Assembly (NCBI RefSeq): GCF_001545035.1
Contig: NZ_FCOJ02000035.1
Span: 1-64,000, forward strand
Length of the DNA: 64,000 nucleotides
Origin: Caballeronia glebae
GTDB taxonomy: Bacteria > Pseudomonadota > Gammaproteobacteria > Burkholderiales > Burkholderiaceae
Direction: 5' to 3'
The notes below the pieces were generated by a model that was not told the DNA's origin, did not search any database, and was given only the letters and a program-made list of their open reading frames with translations. How positions within the stretch are numbered: position 1 is the stretch's first letter; each line of letters opens with the position of its first letter. A program made the translations under genes and the position numbers. Below, piece by piece: positions 35,679-44,973 of this stretch.

Positions 35679-37382
35679 ATGTTCAAGAAGAAGACGCGCG
35701 GCGCCAGCGATTTCCACACGCATCACCGCAACACGGTGCTCGCGAACCGGCTGCCGGCATGGCGCTCGCGGCTCGTCGTGATCGGCGTGACGGCGGCGTT
35801 TCTCGCGCTCGCCGGGCGCGCGCTATGGGTGCAGGTCATCGACCACGAGTTTTATCTCGGCGAAGGACAGAAGCGCTATCAGCGCACGCTGGCGCTCTCG
35901 GCGACGCGCGGGCGCATCGTCGATCGCAATGGCGCGATGCTCGCCGTGAGCCTCGCCACTTACGAAGTCTGGGCGACGCCCAAGCTCTTCGACGGCGACC
36001 ACGGCGAGGAGATCGGGCGTCTGCTCGACATGCCGCCGAAGGATCTGCAACGGCGCATGGACGGGAATCGCGCGTTCGTGCTGCTCAAACGTCAGGTCGA
36101 AGCGGAAACCGCCGAACGTATCGCGACGATTGGACGCGCGGGCATCACGCTCGTGCCGGACACGAAGCGCTTCTATCCGGAAGGCGAATCGGCGGCGCAC
36201 GTGGTCGGCTTCACGAATAACGAGGATCACGGGCAGGAAGGCGTCGAACTTGCCGCCGATGCGCGTCTGACGGGCGCGGCCGGCCAGCGCGAAGTGATCC
36301 GCGACCGGCTCGGGCGCGTCGTCCTGGAGATCGGCGAAACGGCCATGCCGCAGAACGGCGAGACCATTCAACTGACGATCGACCGGCGCATTCAGCAGCT
36401 CGCGCACTCGCAACTCAAGGCCGCGATCGCGAAGCACAAGGCGCGCGCGGGCAGCGTCGTCGTGCTCGATGCGAAGACCGGCGAAGTGCTCGCGCTCGCC
36501 AATTATCCGAGCTTCGATCCGAACGACCGCTCGCGCCTCAATGGCGAGCAGTTGCGCAACCGCGCGCTCACGGACACCTTCGAGCCCGGTTCGACCATCA
36601 AGCCGCTCGTCGCCGCGTTGTCGATCGATCTCGGCCGCGTGCGGCCCGAAACGCGCATCGACACCACGCCCGGCACGTTCAAGCTCGGCCCGAACGTGAT
36701 TCACGACACGTCGAATCACGGGATCATCACCGTGGCCGAGGCGGTGCAGATGTCGAGCAACGTCGCGCTCACGAAGCTCGCGCTGCAGATTCCCGCGCAG
36801 ACGATCTGGGACAAGTACCGCGAATACGGCATCGGCCGCGCGCCCGAGCTAACGTTTCCGGGCGCCGCGACCGGCCGCCTGCGCTCGCCCGAGCGCTGGA
36901 AGCCGATCGAACAGGCGACGATGGCTTACGGCTACGGCATGTCGCTCTCGCTCGTGCAGATCGCGCAGATCTATACCGCTTACGCCGGCGACGGACGCTT
37001 TCACCCCGCCACGCTGATTCAGGGCGAAACGCGCCGTGACGCTCTGCAAGTGACGAAGCCCGCGACCGCGAAGGCCGTGCGCAACATGCTCGAAAATGCG
37101 ACCGGCGACCACGGCACCGGGCGCGCGGCGGCGGTCGAAGGCTATCGCGTCGGCGGCAAGACGGGCACCGCGCGTAAGCAGGTCGGACGCTCGTATGCGG
37201 CGAACAAGTACCGGGCGTCTTTCGTCGGCATCGCGCCGATGAGCGATCCGCGCGTGATCGTGGCCGTCATGATCGACGAGCCCACGGGCGGCACCTACTA
37301 CGGCGGCACGGTGGCCGGGCCGGTGTTCTCGGGCATCGTCGGCGCGACGCTGCCGCTGCTCGACGTGCCGCCCGACGCGTGA
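35679..37382 (+). CDS. class B penicillin-binding protein, FtsI/PBP3-like transpeptidase
   Basis: A 567-residue inner-membrane protein with one N-terminal helix (RLVVIGVTAAFLALAGRALW), a PBP dimerisation domain (RGRIVDRNGAMLAVS), and a transpeptidase domain with SxxK at S305-K308 (PGSTIKP), SSN near 359-361 and GKTGTA near 490. It cross-links septal peptidoglycan. It is outside the usual division-cell-wall gene cluster, so it is probably a second FtsI-type copy. ATG 35679 is used; a longer frame overlapping nat is spurious. Confidence 0.9.
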   Translation: MFKKKTRGASDFHTHHRNTVLANRLPAWRSRLVVIGVTAAFLALAGRALWVQVIDHEFYLGEGQKRYQRTLALSATRGRIVDRNGAMLAVSLATYEVWATPKLFDGDHGEEIGRLLDMPPKDLQRRMDGNRAFVLLKRQVEAETAERIATIGRAGITLVPDTKRFYPEGESAAHVVGFTNNEDHGQEGVELAADARLTGAAGQREVIRDRLGRVVLEIGETAMPQNGETIQLTIDRRIQQLAHSQLKAAIAKHKARAGSVVVLDAKTGEVLALANYPSFDPNDRSRLNGEQLRNRALTDTFEPGSTIKPLVAALSIDLGRVRPETRIDTTPGTFKLGPNVIHDTSNHGIITVAEAVQMSSNVALTKLALQIPAQTIWDKYREYGIGRAPELTFPGAATGRLRSPERWKPIEQATMAYGYGMSLSLVQIAQIYTAYAGDGRFHPATLIQGETRRDALQVTKPATAKAVRNMLENATGDHGTGRAAAVEGYRVGGKTGTARKQVGRSYAANKYRASFVGIAPMSDPRVIVAVMIDEPTGGTYYGGTVAGPVFSGIVGATLPLLDVPPDA

Positions 37383-37506
37383 AGCGCGGCGCATGCGGGC
37401 GCGGGCCTTGCTGCGTCGATCGGGTGCATCCCGCCAACCTGACCGGACTGTAAAGGGCTTGTGCTCTAATGTCGCGTTCGGCACCAAGAGATCAACGGGG
37501 AATACC

Positions 37507-37872
37507 ATGAAAAAACTCGCCGCGGCGCTCGCGTTGCCTGTGCTTTTCGCCGCCTGCGCCCAGTTTCATAACGAAGATGCGGGACAACCCGAAGTCGAGA
37601 AGTCGTCGACGGAGAACAAGGTGAACGGCATCGTGCAATGCATCGCCGGCGAAGCGAAAAAGCACGACGCCCAATATAAACAGACGTCCATCCCGCAAGG
37701 CGTGATGCTCGAATTCGGCGATTCGAACGTGATCAAGGTCCGCTACGACAACGGCGAGACCACATATCGCTACTATCCGGGCCAGCGTCATCCGTCGAAC
37801 TTGTGGATCGAAGGCGCGGGCAAGAAATGCGCGCCGGCGGATTCGACCGCCCACGACGAACCCCAGAAATAA
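37507..37872 (+). CDS. small lipoprotein of unknown function (121 aa)
   Basis: ATG 37507 opens a lipoprotein signal, MKKLAAALALPVLFAACAQ, with the lipobox LFAAC at its end, so the mature protein would be lipid-anchored at the cysteine. The mature part is hydrophilic with VNGIVQCIAGEAKKHDAQ, IKVRYDNGETTYRYYPG and a second cysteine pair. No family was recognised. It follows the PBP by 124 bases and is 12 bases ahead of the next small gene, probably cotranscribed with it. Confidence 0.8.
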   Translation: MKKLAAALALPVLFAACAQFHNEDAGQPEVEKSSTENKVNGIVQCIAGEAKKHDAQYKQTSIPQGVMLEFGDSNVIKVRYDNGETTYRYYPGQRHPSNLWIEGAGKKCAPADSTAHDEPQK

Positions 37873-37884
37873 GCAGGCACGAAC

Positions 37885-38175
37885 ATGCGCTCGACCAAAG
37901 CCATCGGCGCCGTGGAACGGCTCAAGACGCGCAGCGGCAACGCCAATTACGCGGCCATCTCGATGCCGGGCGGCTACTTCTATCTCGTTGAGCGTTCGCC
38001 CGAAGGCTTGAAAAAAATCTCCGAGCCGATGCCCATGGACGACTTCGTCGCGTTCGTCAACGCGCGCGATCCGGCCAAGCCGCGCAAGGTCAGCAAGTTC
38101 GATCGCGCGCTGGAAGAGCAGATCGGCCGCAGCGGCAAACGCACGGAGAAAGCGCCCGCCGGCGACGACGAATAA
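37885..38175 (+). CDS. conserved hypothetical protein (96 aa)
   Basis: A basic, soluble 96-residue protein beginning MRSTKAIGAVERLKTRSGNA, with a beta-like core NYAAISMPGGYFYLVER and a charged C-terminal tail (SGKRTEKAPAGDDE). It has no signal peptide, membrane segment or known motif. The start is 12 bases after the lipoprotein stop, with AAGCAGGC as a weak ribosome site. Function unknown. Confidence 0.65.
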   Translation: MRSTKAIGAVERLKTRSGNANYAAISMPGGYFYLVERSPEGLKKISEPMPMDDFVAFVNARDPAKPRKVSKFDRALEEQIGRSGKRTEKAPAGDDE

Positions 38176-38471
38176 GCATCGCCGCACGTCTATTCCAATC
38201 GGTCCGCGTCGCCCTTGCGCGACGCAACATCGAAATCCCCGCGTTGCTCACGCATGAATGTGCGATGACAGACGGAGCCTGTAGGCCCGCATTGCGTACA
38301 TTTTTGCTAACGATCGAACTCGCTGAGACGGGAAAAGATCGGTCATCCGAAGAAAAGAGCAAGGGCCACCCGCCGACGTACAAAAAAATGCGCGGGTGAA
38401 CGGGGTGCCTCAACGACGCGCGTGTCCGATGCCGGGACTATGCGTCGTATGGCCGAGAGGAAGACCAGAAA

Positions 38472-38777
38472 ATGAAGAAGAAAAGCGAGACCAAGGGCAG
38501 TCTTTTGCCCTCGGCGTTGGCGGACGTCGAGCTTCAACACATCGAGCGCGCAGTCGCGCAACTCCGCACGATGCATAAGCAATCTTCCGGCACGCTCAAC
38601 GTCGAATACTGGCGCGAGCGGCTTACCGCCGTGCTCAAAGGCTATGCGCTCGTGCCGGCGCAAAAGCAGCGCATCGAGGCGCTGCGCGTCGCGCTCGACA
38701 CGGTCGACAGCGGTCCGCGCGACGGCTCCGGCAGCCGTAAAAGGTCGACCAACAGGCTTTGGGCGAAAGCGGCCTGA
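38472..38777 (+). CDS. conserved hypothetical protein (101 aa)
   Basis: A helical, basic protein: MKKKSETKGSLLPSALADVE, then IERAVAQLRTMHKQSSG, VEYWRERLTAVLKGYALVP and QKQRIEALRVALDTV, with a short Arg/Ser-rich end. GAGGAAGACC precedes the ATG. No DNA-binding motif can be assigned. Its stop codon is in the loop of a perfect 12-bp hairpin. Function unknown. Confidence 0.65.
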   Translation: MKKKSETKGSLLPSALADVELQHIERAVAQLRTMHKQSSGTLNVEYWRERLTAVLKGYALVPAQKQRIEALRVALDTVDSGPRDGSGSRKRSTNRLWAKAA

Positions 38778-38791
38778 TCGCCGCTTTCGCC
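38762..38791 (+). terminator. perfect 12-bp hairpin enclosing a stop codon
   Basis: GGCGAAAGCGGC (38762-38773) and GCCGCTTTCGCC (38780-38791) are exact complements around CTGATC, and the TGA at 38775-38777 ends the preceding gene inside the loop. No U-tract follows, so it is a transcript-end or RNA-stabilising hairpin rather than a textbook terminator. Confidence 0.5.
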
Positions 38792-38974
38792 GCTCGCGCT
38801 GCGGCGCGAAACCCTCGTTCGCGCCCGCGTCTCGCGACGAGCCGGGCGCGCACCGCCGTTGGAAGTTCCGACGATTCGCGGCACGCGCATCTCGAACGCG
38901 CCGCTGTGCCGATGTGCTGCGTCAGGCACCGTTCATGCTCCAAAGCTAGTCTTTCGATCATGCCGGGAACTGTT

Positions 38975-39295
38975 ATGTCCACTCTTCTTCACGACCGCAC
39001 GCGCGCGCCGCGCCTGCTCGCCAACACGATCCTCGCTAGCCTCATCGCGACGTTCAGCACGTATGGCGTCGCGCAGATCCCGAACGGCGGCGGCTCGGAG
39101 CGTCAGGAAAGCCGTCAGTCGGATTCGAGCTCGCGCGACAATCCATCGGGCTCGCCGCTGGTCGAATCGCAGAAACCGCAATCGAAGGATGCCGCGCAAG
39201 GCCGCGCCGCGACCGCGGACAAGAATCACAAACCCGAAGGCAGCAGTGGCTTCGGCAACGGCTTGTACGGCACGGGCGCGGGCAACAACAAATGA
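38975..39295 (+). CDS. small exported hydrophilic protein (106 aa)
   Basis: After an N-terminal basic stretch and hydrophobic core (LLANTILASLIATFSTYGVAQ) a signal cleavage is likely. The mature part is low-complexity and rich in Ser, Gln, Asp, Gly and Asn (GGGSERQESRQSDSSSRDNP; GFGNGLYGTGAGNNK), so it is probably disordered and periplasmic. ATG 38975 has GGGA before it; ATG 38960 in the same frame is an alternative. Function unknown. It converges on the FNT gene with only nine bases between. Confidence 0.6.
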   Translation: MSTLLHDRTRAPRLLANTILASLIATFSTYGVAQIPNGGGSERQESRQSDSSSRDNPSGSPLVESQKPQSKDAAQGRAATADKNHKPEGSSGFGNGLYGTGAGNNK

Positions 39296-39304
39296 TGCGC
39301 ACGT

Positions 39305-40162
39305 TCAGTCGCGATGTTCGTGCGGCCCGCCCTCGATTTCCGGCGCGATCGCCGCATGATTGACGATCGCGACAAGCGACACGCCGCCGATCACATTGCC
39401 GATGAACGTCGGCACGAGGAACACGAAGAAGTAATCGGAGACGCCGGCCGCGCCGATCATCACGGCATACGCCGCTTCGACCGATCCCGCGATCACATGC
39501 GTGAGCTTGCTCACGGCGACGGTGTAGGTCACGAGCAGGATCGTCAAGAGACGCCCCGAGCGCGCGCTCGGCAAGAGCCACACCATCAGCGCGATGAGCC
39601 AGCCGGAAAACACGCCGCGCACGACCGTCACGCCGAAGTCGGCGGAAAGCGGCGTCATCGCGATTCTGGCGAGCGCCTCGCTCACTTCCGGCGAAAAGAC
39701 GCCGCGAATCTGCAGGATCGCGGCGAAGATCGTCGTGCCGATCAGGTTGAAGAAGAGCACGATCGCCCAGAGACGCAGCGCCTTGAACAAGGTCGCGAGA
39801 TCGCGCCGCGTGAGCACGGGCAGCACGGCCGTTAGCGTGCTCTCGGTGAAGAGTTGCTGACGCGCGAGGATCACGAAGACGAAGCCGATCGTGTAGCCGA
39901 AACTCGAAACGAGCCCGCTCCAGTCCGACTTCGGTAGCGCGCTTTCGAGAATCGACTGGACGAGAAACGAAAAGCCCATCGAGAGACCGGCGGCGAGCGC
40001 CGACCACATCAGCGCGGAGAAGGTGCGCTCCATCGCGACTTCGCCTTCCTCGCGCACGATCTCGTGGATGACGAGCGGATGCGGCGCGGAATGCTCGGCC
40101 GCCTGCTCCTGCTCGGCGCTATCGAGGTGCGGCGAGTCGGCCCCGGCTTGCGGGTCGTTCAT
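39305..40162 (-). CDS. formate/nitrite transporter (FNT) family protein
   Basis: A 285-residue membrane protein with six helices typical of FNT channels. The N-terminal cytoplasmic part (VIHEIVREEGEVAMERTFSA) and loops such as VLPVLTRRDLATLFKALRLW and FSGWLIALMVWLLPSA resemble the YfdC-like subgroup rather than FocA or NirC. ATG 40162 is the start consistent with the family. It probably passes a small monovalent anion, but which one is open. It lies 85 bases after the NiCoT gene on the same strand. Confidence 0.87.
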   Translation of the reverse strand: MNDPQAGADSPHLDSAEQEQAAEHSAPHPLVIHEIVREEGEVAMERTFSALMWSALAAGLSMGFSFLVQSILESALPKSDWSGLVSSFGYTIGFVFVILARQQLFTESTLTAVLPVLTRRDLATLFKALRLWAIVLFFNLIGTTIFAAILQIRGVFSPEVSEALARIAMTPLSADFGVTVVRGVFSGWLIALMVWLLPSARSGRLLTILLVTYTVAVSKLTHVIAGSVEAAYAVMIGAAGVSDYFFVFLVPTFIGNVIGGVSLVAIVNHAAIAPEIEGGPHEHRD

Positions 40163-40247
40163 ATTCGTTCTCCGTGAACGCCGCTCGATACGGAATGTGG
40201 ATGAGCGGCTGGCGCATCCACGAAGCACGAAGAATGCCCAAAAGGTC

Positions 40248-41315
40248 TTATCGGACGATGCCGCCGTCGAGCGATTCGTAACCGCGCCACTTGTAGATGA
40301 GCGCGGAAACGATCCAGCACGCGGCGAAGAGCGCGACGATCCCGTAGCCGAGCATGCCGAAGTGCTCGGAGAGCGACGCGGCCACGTCCCACAACCCGCC
40401 CTTCAGTCGCAGCCGGTCCGCGATCAGCCCGAGCGCCTCGATGCCGCCGACCAGCACGGCGATCAGCACCGACACGAGCGTGACGGTGAGGTTGTAGTAG
40501 AGCTTGCGGATCGGCTTCATGAACGCCCAGCCGTAGGCGCCGGTCATGAGCATGCTGTCGGCGGTGTCGATGAGCGACATGCCCGCCGTGAACAGCACCG
40601 GAAAAACGAGAATGGACCACACCGGCATGCCGCGCGCCGCCTCGGCCGCCGCGATGCCCATCAGCCCGATTTCGGTCGCCGTGTCGAAGCCCAGGCCGAA
40701 CAGAAAGCCGAGCGGATACATGTGCCAGCTCTTGCCGATCAGCCTGAAGAGCGGGCGAGCGATGCGCGCGAGCGGACCGCCGCCGACCGTGAGCATGTCG
40801 ATGTCGTCGTCGCTCCACGCTTCGCCGCGCCGCACGCGTCTGAAGGCGCGCCACACGCCGCGCAGCACGAACAGGTTCATCGCCGCGATCGCGAACAAAA
40901 AGAACGACGACACCGACGTGCCGATGATCCCGCCGATCTCGCGGAATTCGGCGAATCGGCCCTGCACGGCCAGCGCCGTCGCCGCGATGAGCGCGGTGGC
41001 CGCGACGACGATCGTCGAATGCCCGAGCGAAAAGAAGAAGCCGGCGAAGAGCGGCCGCTTGCCTTCGTGCATCAGTTTGCGCGTGACGTTGTCGATGGCT
41101 GCGATGTGATCGGCATCGACCGCATGGCGCAATCCGAGCGAATAGGCGAGCAACGACGTGCCGAGCAGCAGCGGATAGTGACGGAACGCGGCGAGCGCCC
41201 AGAGCCATGCGAGCACGTTGAAGGCGATCAGCCCGCCGATGAGACGCGCGGATTTGCGCGGCAGGTTGCGATGCGCCGGATTGGGCGCGGCAGCGGGCTC
41301 GATCGGTTCGGACAT
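40248..41315 (-). CDS. nickel/cobalt transporter (NiCoT family)
   Basis: A 355-residue, eight-helix permease. The NiCoT signature in helix two, GLRHAVDADHIAAIDNVTRK, supplies the metal-selecting HX4DH. The other conserved segments, LFFSLGHSTIVV-like (FFFSLGHSTIVVAATAL), LGFDTATEI and AGMSLIDTADSMLM, are all present. ATG 41315 is chosen; upstream codons are not membrane-like. It takes up Ni2+ and/or Co2+ for enzymes such as urease or hydrogenase, none of which are nearby. Confidence 0.93.
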   Translation of the reverse strand: MSEPIEPAAAPNPAHRNLPRKSARLIGGLIAFNVLAWLWALAAFRHYPLLLGTSLLAYSLGLRHAVDADHIAAIDNVTRKLMHEGKRPLFAGFFFSLGHSTIVVAATALIAATALAVQGRFAEFREIGGIIGTSVSSFFLFAIAAMNLFVLRGVWRAFRRVRRGEAWSDDDIDMLTVGGGPLARIARPLFRLIGKSWHMYPLGFLFGLGFDTATEIGLMGIAAAEAARGMPVWSILVFPVLFTAGMSLIDTADSMLMTGAYGWAFMKPIRKLYYNLTVTLVSVLIAVLVGGIEALGLIADRLRLKGGLWDVAASLSEHFGMLGYGIVALFAACWIVSALIYKWRGYESLDGGIVR

Positions 41316-41515
41316 GGGCGCACGCGCATGCGGTGAGGAAGGGACCAAGGATACCGTGCGCGGACGCGTGGCCAAAAATCGAATGATCGGCCGCTTCGTG
41401 AATGCTGGATGCTGAATGCTTATTGCGCGGATCGCGAAATCCATAGCCGGATTCGTTGGTTGGGACGGATTCGACGCGCCGCTACCATGGCCCTTCGCCT
41501 TTTTCGAAGTCCGCC

Positions 41516-42523
41516 ATGCCCCGCTACCTCGACGACGCCCAACGCCAGGAACTCCAGTGCCAGCGCGAAACCTGGCGGTGGCGCAGCGAATGGCCGACGT
41601 GGGTGGTCATCCTGGCGATCTACGGTGGCTGGTTCGGCGTCGCGCTCAACGCGCGCGCCATCGGGATCGTTCCGGCCGTCGCGCTGCTCGCAGTGCTGTC
41701 GTGCTGGTACATGTCGCTACAGCACGAGTTGATGCACGGTCATCCGACGCGCTGGCCGTTCGTCAACATGCTGCTCGGCATCGCCCCGCTCGCCGTGTGG
41801 TTTCCCTACGAGGTCTATCGCGAGTCGCATCTGCGGCATCACGACGACGCGCATCTGACCGAACCCGGCCGCGATCCCGAAAGCTTTTACGTGACGCCCA
41901 AGCACTGGGCGAGCGCGGGCCCCGTCCTGCGCGCCGGGCTCGCCGCGCGCAATACCTTCGTCGGGCGCATGCTGATCGGGCCGTGGTTCGCCATCGCTGC
42001 ATCGTGGCGGGAGGCGGCGCAGGCCGTCGTCGAACGGCGCTGGCGCATTGTCGCGAGCTGGGCGGTGCATCTCGCATCGCTCGTGCTGCTCGCGAGCTGG
42101 CTCGACACGCACTGCGGCATTCCGTGGCGCGCCTTCGTATTCGGCGTCGGATATGTGTCGCTCGCGCTGGCTTCGGTGCGCTCGTTTCAGGAGCATCGCG
42201 CGGCGGAGCGGGAAAGCGAACGCACGGTCGTCAACGAAGCTGCGTGGCCGTGGCGTCTGCTCTTTCTCAACAATAACTTTCACGCCGTGCATCACGATCT
42301 GCCCGGCGTGCCGTGGTTCGCGCTCGGCCGGATCTATGCGCGCCGGCGAAAAGCCTATCGCGCGAGCAACGGCGGCTTCGTCGTGCGCGGATACGGCGAA
42401 TGGGCGAGTCGTCACGCGTTCGCACAGGCGGCGCAGCCCGTGCATCCGTTCGCCGCACCGGAATCTCCGGCCCGCCGAAACCGGAGCGCGCGCGGCGGCG
42501 ATACGGCCAGCCTCGCGAGCTGA
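41516..42523 (+). CDS. fatty acid desaturase family protein
   Basis: A 335-residue membrane diiron enzyme. The three histidine boxes are HELMHGH, HLRHHDD and HAVHHDLPG, separated by two pairs of hydrophobic helices. Members introduce double bonds or hydroxyl groups into lipids or carotenoid-like molecules. The start ATG 41516 (MPRYLDDAQRQEL) is preferred; the 20-residue extension upstream is weak. The C-terminal 40 residues are disordered. It begins a short run of rightward genes (PhnD-like, flavin monooxygenase). Confidence 0.87.
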   Translation: MPRYLDDAQRQELQCQRETWRWRSEWPTWVVILAIYGGWFGVALNARAIGIVPAVALLAVLSCWYMSLQHELMHGHPTRWPFVNMLLGIAPLAVWFPYEVYRESHLRHHDDAHLTEPGRDPESFYVTPKHWASAGPVLRAGLAARNTFVGRMLIGPWFAIAASWREAAQAVVERRWRIVASWAVHLASLVLLASWLDTHCGIPWRAFVFGVGYVSLALASVRSFQEHRAAERESERTVVNEAAWPWRLLFLNNNFHAVHHDLPGVPWFALGRIYARRRKAYRASNGGFVVRGYGEWASRHAFAQAAQPVHPFAAPESPARRNRSARGGDTASLAS

Positions 42524-42570
42524 CCCGGCGGCCTGTACGATTCGTCATCGTCATTCGTCGACCGCTCGTC

Positions 42571-43374
42571 ATGCACTGGCTCGCCGCCCTGCCGATGTAC
42601 AACGTCGCGCCCGCCCTTGCCGCCGACTGGCGCACGCTGCTCGAACGCGTTCGCGAGCGTCTCGCGGACTGGCTGCGCGCGCGCGGCGATACGCTCGAAA
42701 TCGTCGAACCCGGCCCGGACCTCACCGCCTTCTGGCTGCGCGACGACGTGTTGCTGTCGCAAACCTGCGGCTATCCGCTCGTGCATGCGCTCGCGAACCG
42801 CGTGCGGGTCGTCGGCGCACCCGATTTCGACGTGCCCGGCTGCGAAAACGGCGCTTATCGCAGCGTGATCGTCGTCGGCGCGCATGTCGCCGCACGGTCG
42901 ATCGAAGACTGCCGGGATTTGCGCGCGGCCTATAACGACGACGATTCCAACAGCGGCATGAACCTCTTTCGGCGCGCCGTGGCCCCGTTCGCGCACGACG
43001 GACGCTTTTTCGCTTCGGCCACGAAAACCGGCGCGCATCTCGCGTCGCTGCGCGCAATCGCCGAATCGCGCGCGGACATCGCCGCGATAGATTGCGTCAC
43101 ATTCGCATTCGCGCAGTCGCATCTTCCGGAACTGACGGCCGGCGCACGCGTGCTCGGCGTGACGGCCAGTGCGAGCGCGCTGCCGTTCATCGCATCGATG
43201 CGCGCGCCCCAGGAAACAATTTTTGACGCCCTCTCCGATGCGCTCGCTTCCGACCCCGCGCTCGCCACCCGCTTAAGGCTCAAAGGCGTCGTGCGACGCG
43301 CGCCGGCGGACTACGCGCCGATTCTCGACTACGAACGCGAGGCTATCGAGCGCGGATATCCACGGCTCGCCTGA
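42571..43374 (+). CDS. PhnD-like phosphate/phosphonate-binding protein lacking a signal peptide
   Basis: A 267-residue periplasmic-binding-protein fold of the phosphonate/phosphite type. The start MHWLAALPMYNVAPALAADW goes directly into the fold, with DDSNSGMNLFRRAVAP and SHLPELTAGARVLG at the positions of the usual ligand loops and lobe hinge. There is no Sec signal and no adjacent ABC permease or ATPase gene. It may therefore be a cytoplasmic sensor or enzyme-like relative. Upstream GTC codons and the 48-base gap to the desaturase allow cotranscription. Confidence 0.75.
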   Translation: MHWLAALPMYNVAPALAADWRTLLERVRERLADWLRARGDTLEIVEPGPDLTAFWLRDDVLLSQTCGYPLVHALANRVRVVGAPDFDVPGCENGAYRSVIVVGAHVAARSIEDCRDLRAAYNDDDSNSGMNLFRRAVAPFAHDGRFFASATKTGAHLASLRAIAESRADIAAIDCVTFAFAQSHLPELTAGARVLGVTASASALPFIASMRAPQETIFDALSDALASDPALATRLRLKGVVRRAPADYAPILDYEREAIERGYPRLA

Positions 43375-43495
43375 TCGGACCGCGCCCGTCCGCTCCGGCA
43401 GATTCCGCGGAGTTTGTGCACAATCGGCTTTTTAAACGCGTGCCGGCGCCACGATGCGCATGCATCGCGATCCGTCACGCTTTCGGAAAGCCGCA

Positions 43496-44491
43496 ATGAT
43501 CCCCTTCTCGCTTCTCGACCTTTCTCCCGTCCCACTCGGCTCGACGCCGGCCGACGCCTTCGCTCATTCACTCGATCTGGCCCGGCACGCCGAGCGCTGG
43601 GGCTATCTGCGCTACTGGCTCGCCGAGCATCACAACATGACGGGCATCGCCAGCGCCGCGACCGCCGTCGTGATCGGCCATATCGCGGCGGGCACGAAGA
43701 CGATCCGCGTCGGTTCGGGCGGCGTCATGCTGCCGAATCACGCGCCGCTCGTGATCGCCGAGCAGTTCGGCACGCTGGCGTCGCTGTTTCCGGGGCGCAT
43801 CGATCTCGGACTCGGACGCGCGCCCGGCACCGACCAGACCACCGCGCGGGCGTTGCGCCGCGACCTGCACGGCAGCGCCGAATCGTTCCCCGACGACGTG
43901 GTGGAACTGCAGCGTTATTTCGCCGATCCGGTCGAAGGCCAGCGCGTGCGCGCCGTGCCGGGCGCCGGGCTGCACGTGCCGATCTGGCTGCTCGGCTCGT
44001 CGCTCTTCTCGGCGCAGCTCGCGGCCGCGCTTGGGCTTCCGTTCGCATTCGCGTCGCATTTCGCGCCGGATTATCTCCTGACCGCGCTCGAGGTCTATCG
44101 CAAGCAATTCCGCCGGTCCGCGACGCTGCAAAAACCCTACGCGATGGTCGGCGTGAACGTCTTCGCCGCCGATACCGCCGATGAAGCACGCTTTCACTTC
44201 ACGTCGCTGCAACAGCAGTTCATCAATTTGCGGCGTGGGACGCCCGGCCAGTTGCCGCCGCCGGTCGAATCGATCGCGTGGAACGAGGCCGAGCGCGCAG
44301 GCGTCGAGCACTCGCTCGCCTGCTCCGTCGTCGGCGCGCCGGCCGATGTCGAAGCCGGCCTGCGCTCGGTCATCGATCAGACCCAGGCCGACGAGTTGAT
44401 CATCACCGCGCAGATTTTCGATCACAAAGCGCGGCTGCGCTCCTTCGAACTCACGAGTCAGGCGCGCGACGCGATCGGCGCCGACGCCTGA
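43496..44491 (+). CDS. LLM-class flavin-dependent oxidoreductase (MsnO8-like)
   Basis: A 331-residue luciferase-like TIM-barrel enzyme using reduced FMN or F420-type flavin. The start [20 protein letters not shown] is characteristic of the MsnO8 subgroup, followed by [40 protein letters not shown] and [16 protein letters not shown] 43496 gives the family-like N-terminus; an upstream ATG at 43454 adds a basic extension. It is monocistronic or the end of the short desaturase/PhnD run. The substrate is unknown. Confidence 0.9.
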   Translation: MIPFSLLDLSPVPLGSTPADAFAHSLDLARHAERWGYLRYWLAEHHNMTGIASAATAVVIGHIAAGTKTIRVGSGGVMLPNHAPLVIAEQFGTLASLFPGRIDLGLGRAPGTDQTTARALRRDLHGSAESFPDDVVELQRYFADPVEGQRVRAVPGAGLHVPIWLLGSSLFSAQLAAALGLPFAFASHFAPDYLLTALEVYRKQFRRSATLQKPYAMVGVNVFAADTADEARFHFTSLQQQFINLRRGTPGQLPPPVESIAWNEAERAGVEHSLACSVVGAPADVEAGLRSVIDQTQADELIITAQIFDHKARLRSFELTSQARDAIGADA

Positions 44492-44721
44492 GCCGCGGCC
44501 CGGGCAGAGAAAATAGGGTCGCAACTTCAACGAGTCTCCCGCTGGACGCGCGCGCTTTTGACAGGCAATAATGAGATACCGGAGGGCGGCGCGGGCCGCG
44601 CTGCTCTTCGCGTCCGCGTCATTCGCTCAGTCGAAACACCGCAAAGCGCGCCTGAAATTCGTGCACGCCGGAAGTCGACGCGGCGAAACAACAACAACAA
44701 CGTCGCAAGACGGGAGGAAGA

Positions 44722-44973
44722 ATGTCGATGCCGAGAAGCGCCGCCACCGGCGCCATGACGCTCCTGACGGAATACGACGAAGCCAGCGGTCAGGAAGTGC
44801 GTTCGCTGCGCCTCGAACCGGCAGCCGACGGCAAAGCCGTGCTGCTGGTTGAAATCGACGAGCGCAAACCCGGCATTCACCGCGAAGTGCGTTATGAAAT
44901 TACGCCCGCGGAACTGATTGCCGCCATTCGCGCGCACGGTGCGGAATTACCGGGGGAACAACACAGTCGTTAA
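44722..44973 (+). CDS. conserved small hypothetical protein (83 aa)
   Basis: ATG 44722 is preceded by GGGAGGAAGA, a strong ribosome site. The 83-residue protein is acidic and soluble, with strands such as MTLLTEYDEASGQEVRSLRL and AVLLVEIDERKPGIHREVRY ending in ITPAELIAAIRAHGAELPGE. A short DUF-like alpha/beta fold is probable. No function was recognised, and no operon partner is obvious. Confidence 0.7.
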   Translation: MSMPRSAATGAMTLLTEYDEASGQEVRSLRLEPAADGKAVLLVEIDERKPGIHREVRYEITPAELIAAIRAHGAELPGEQHSR

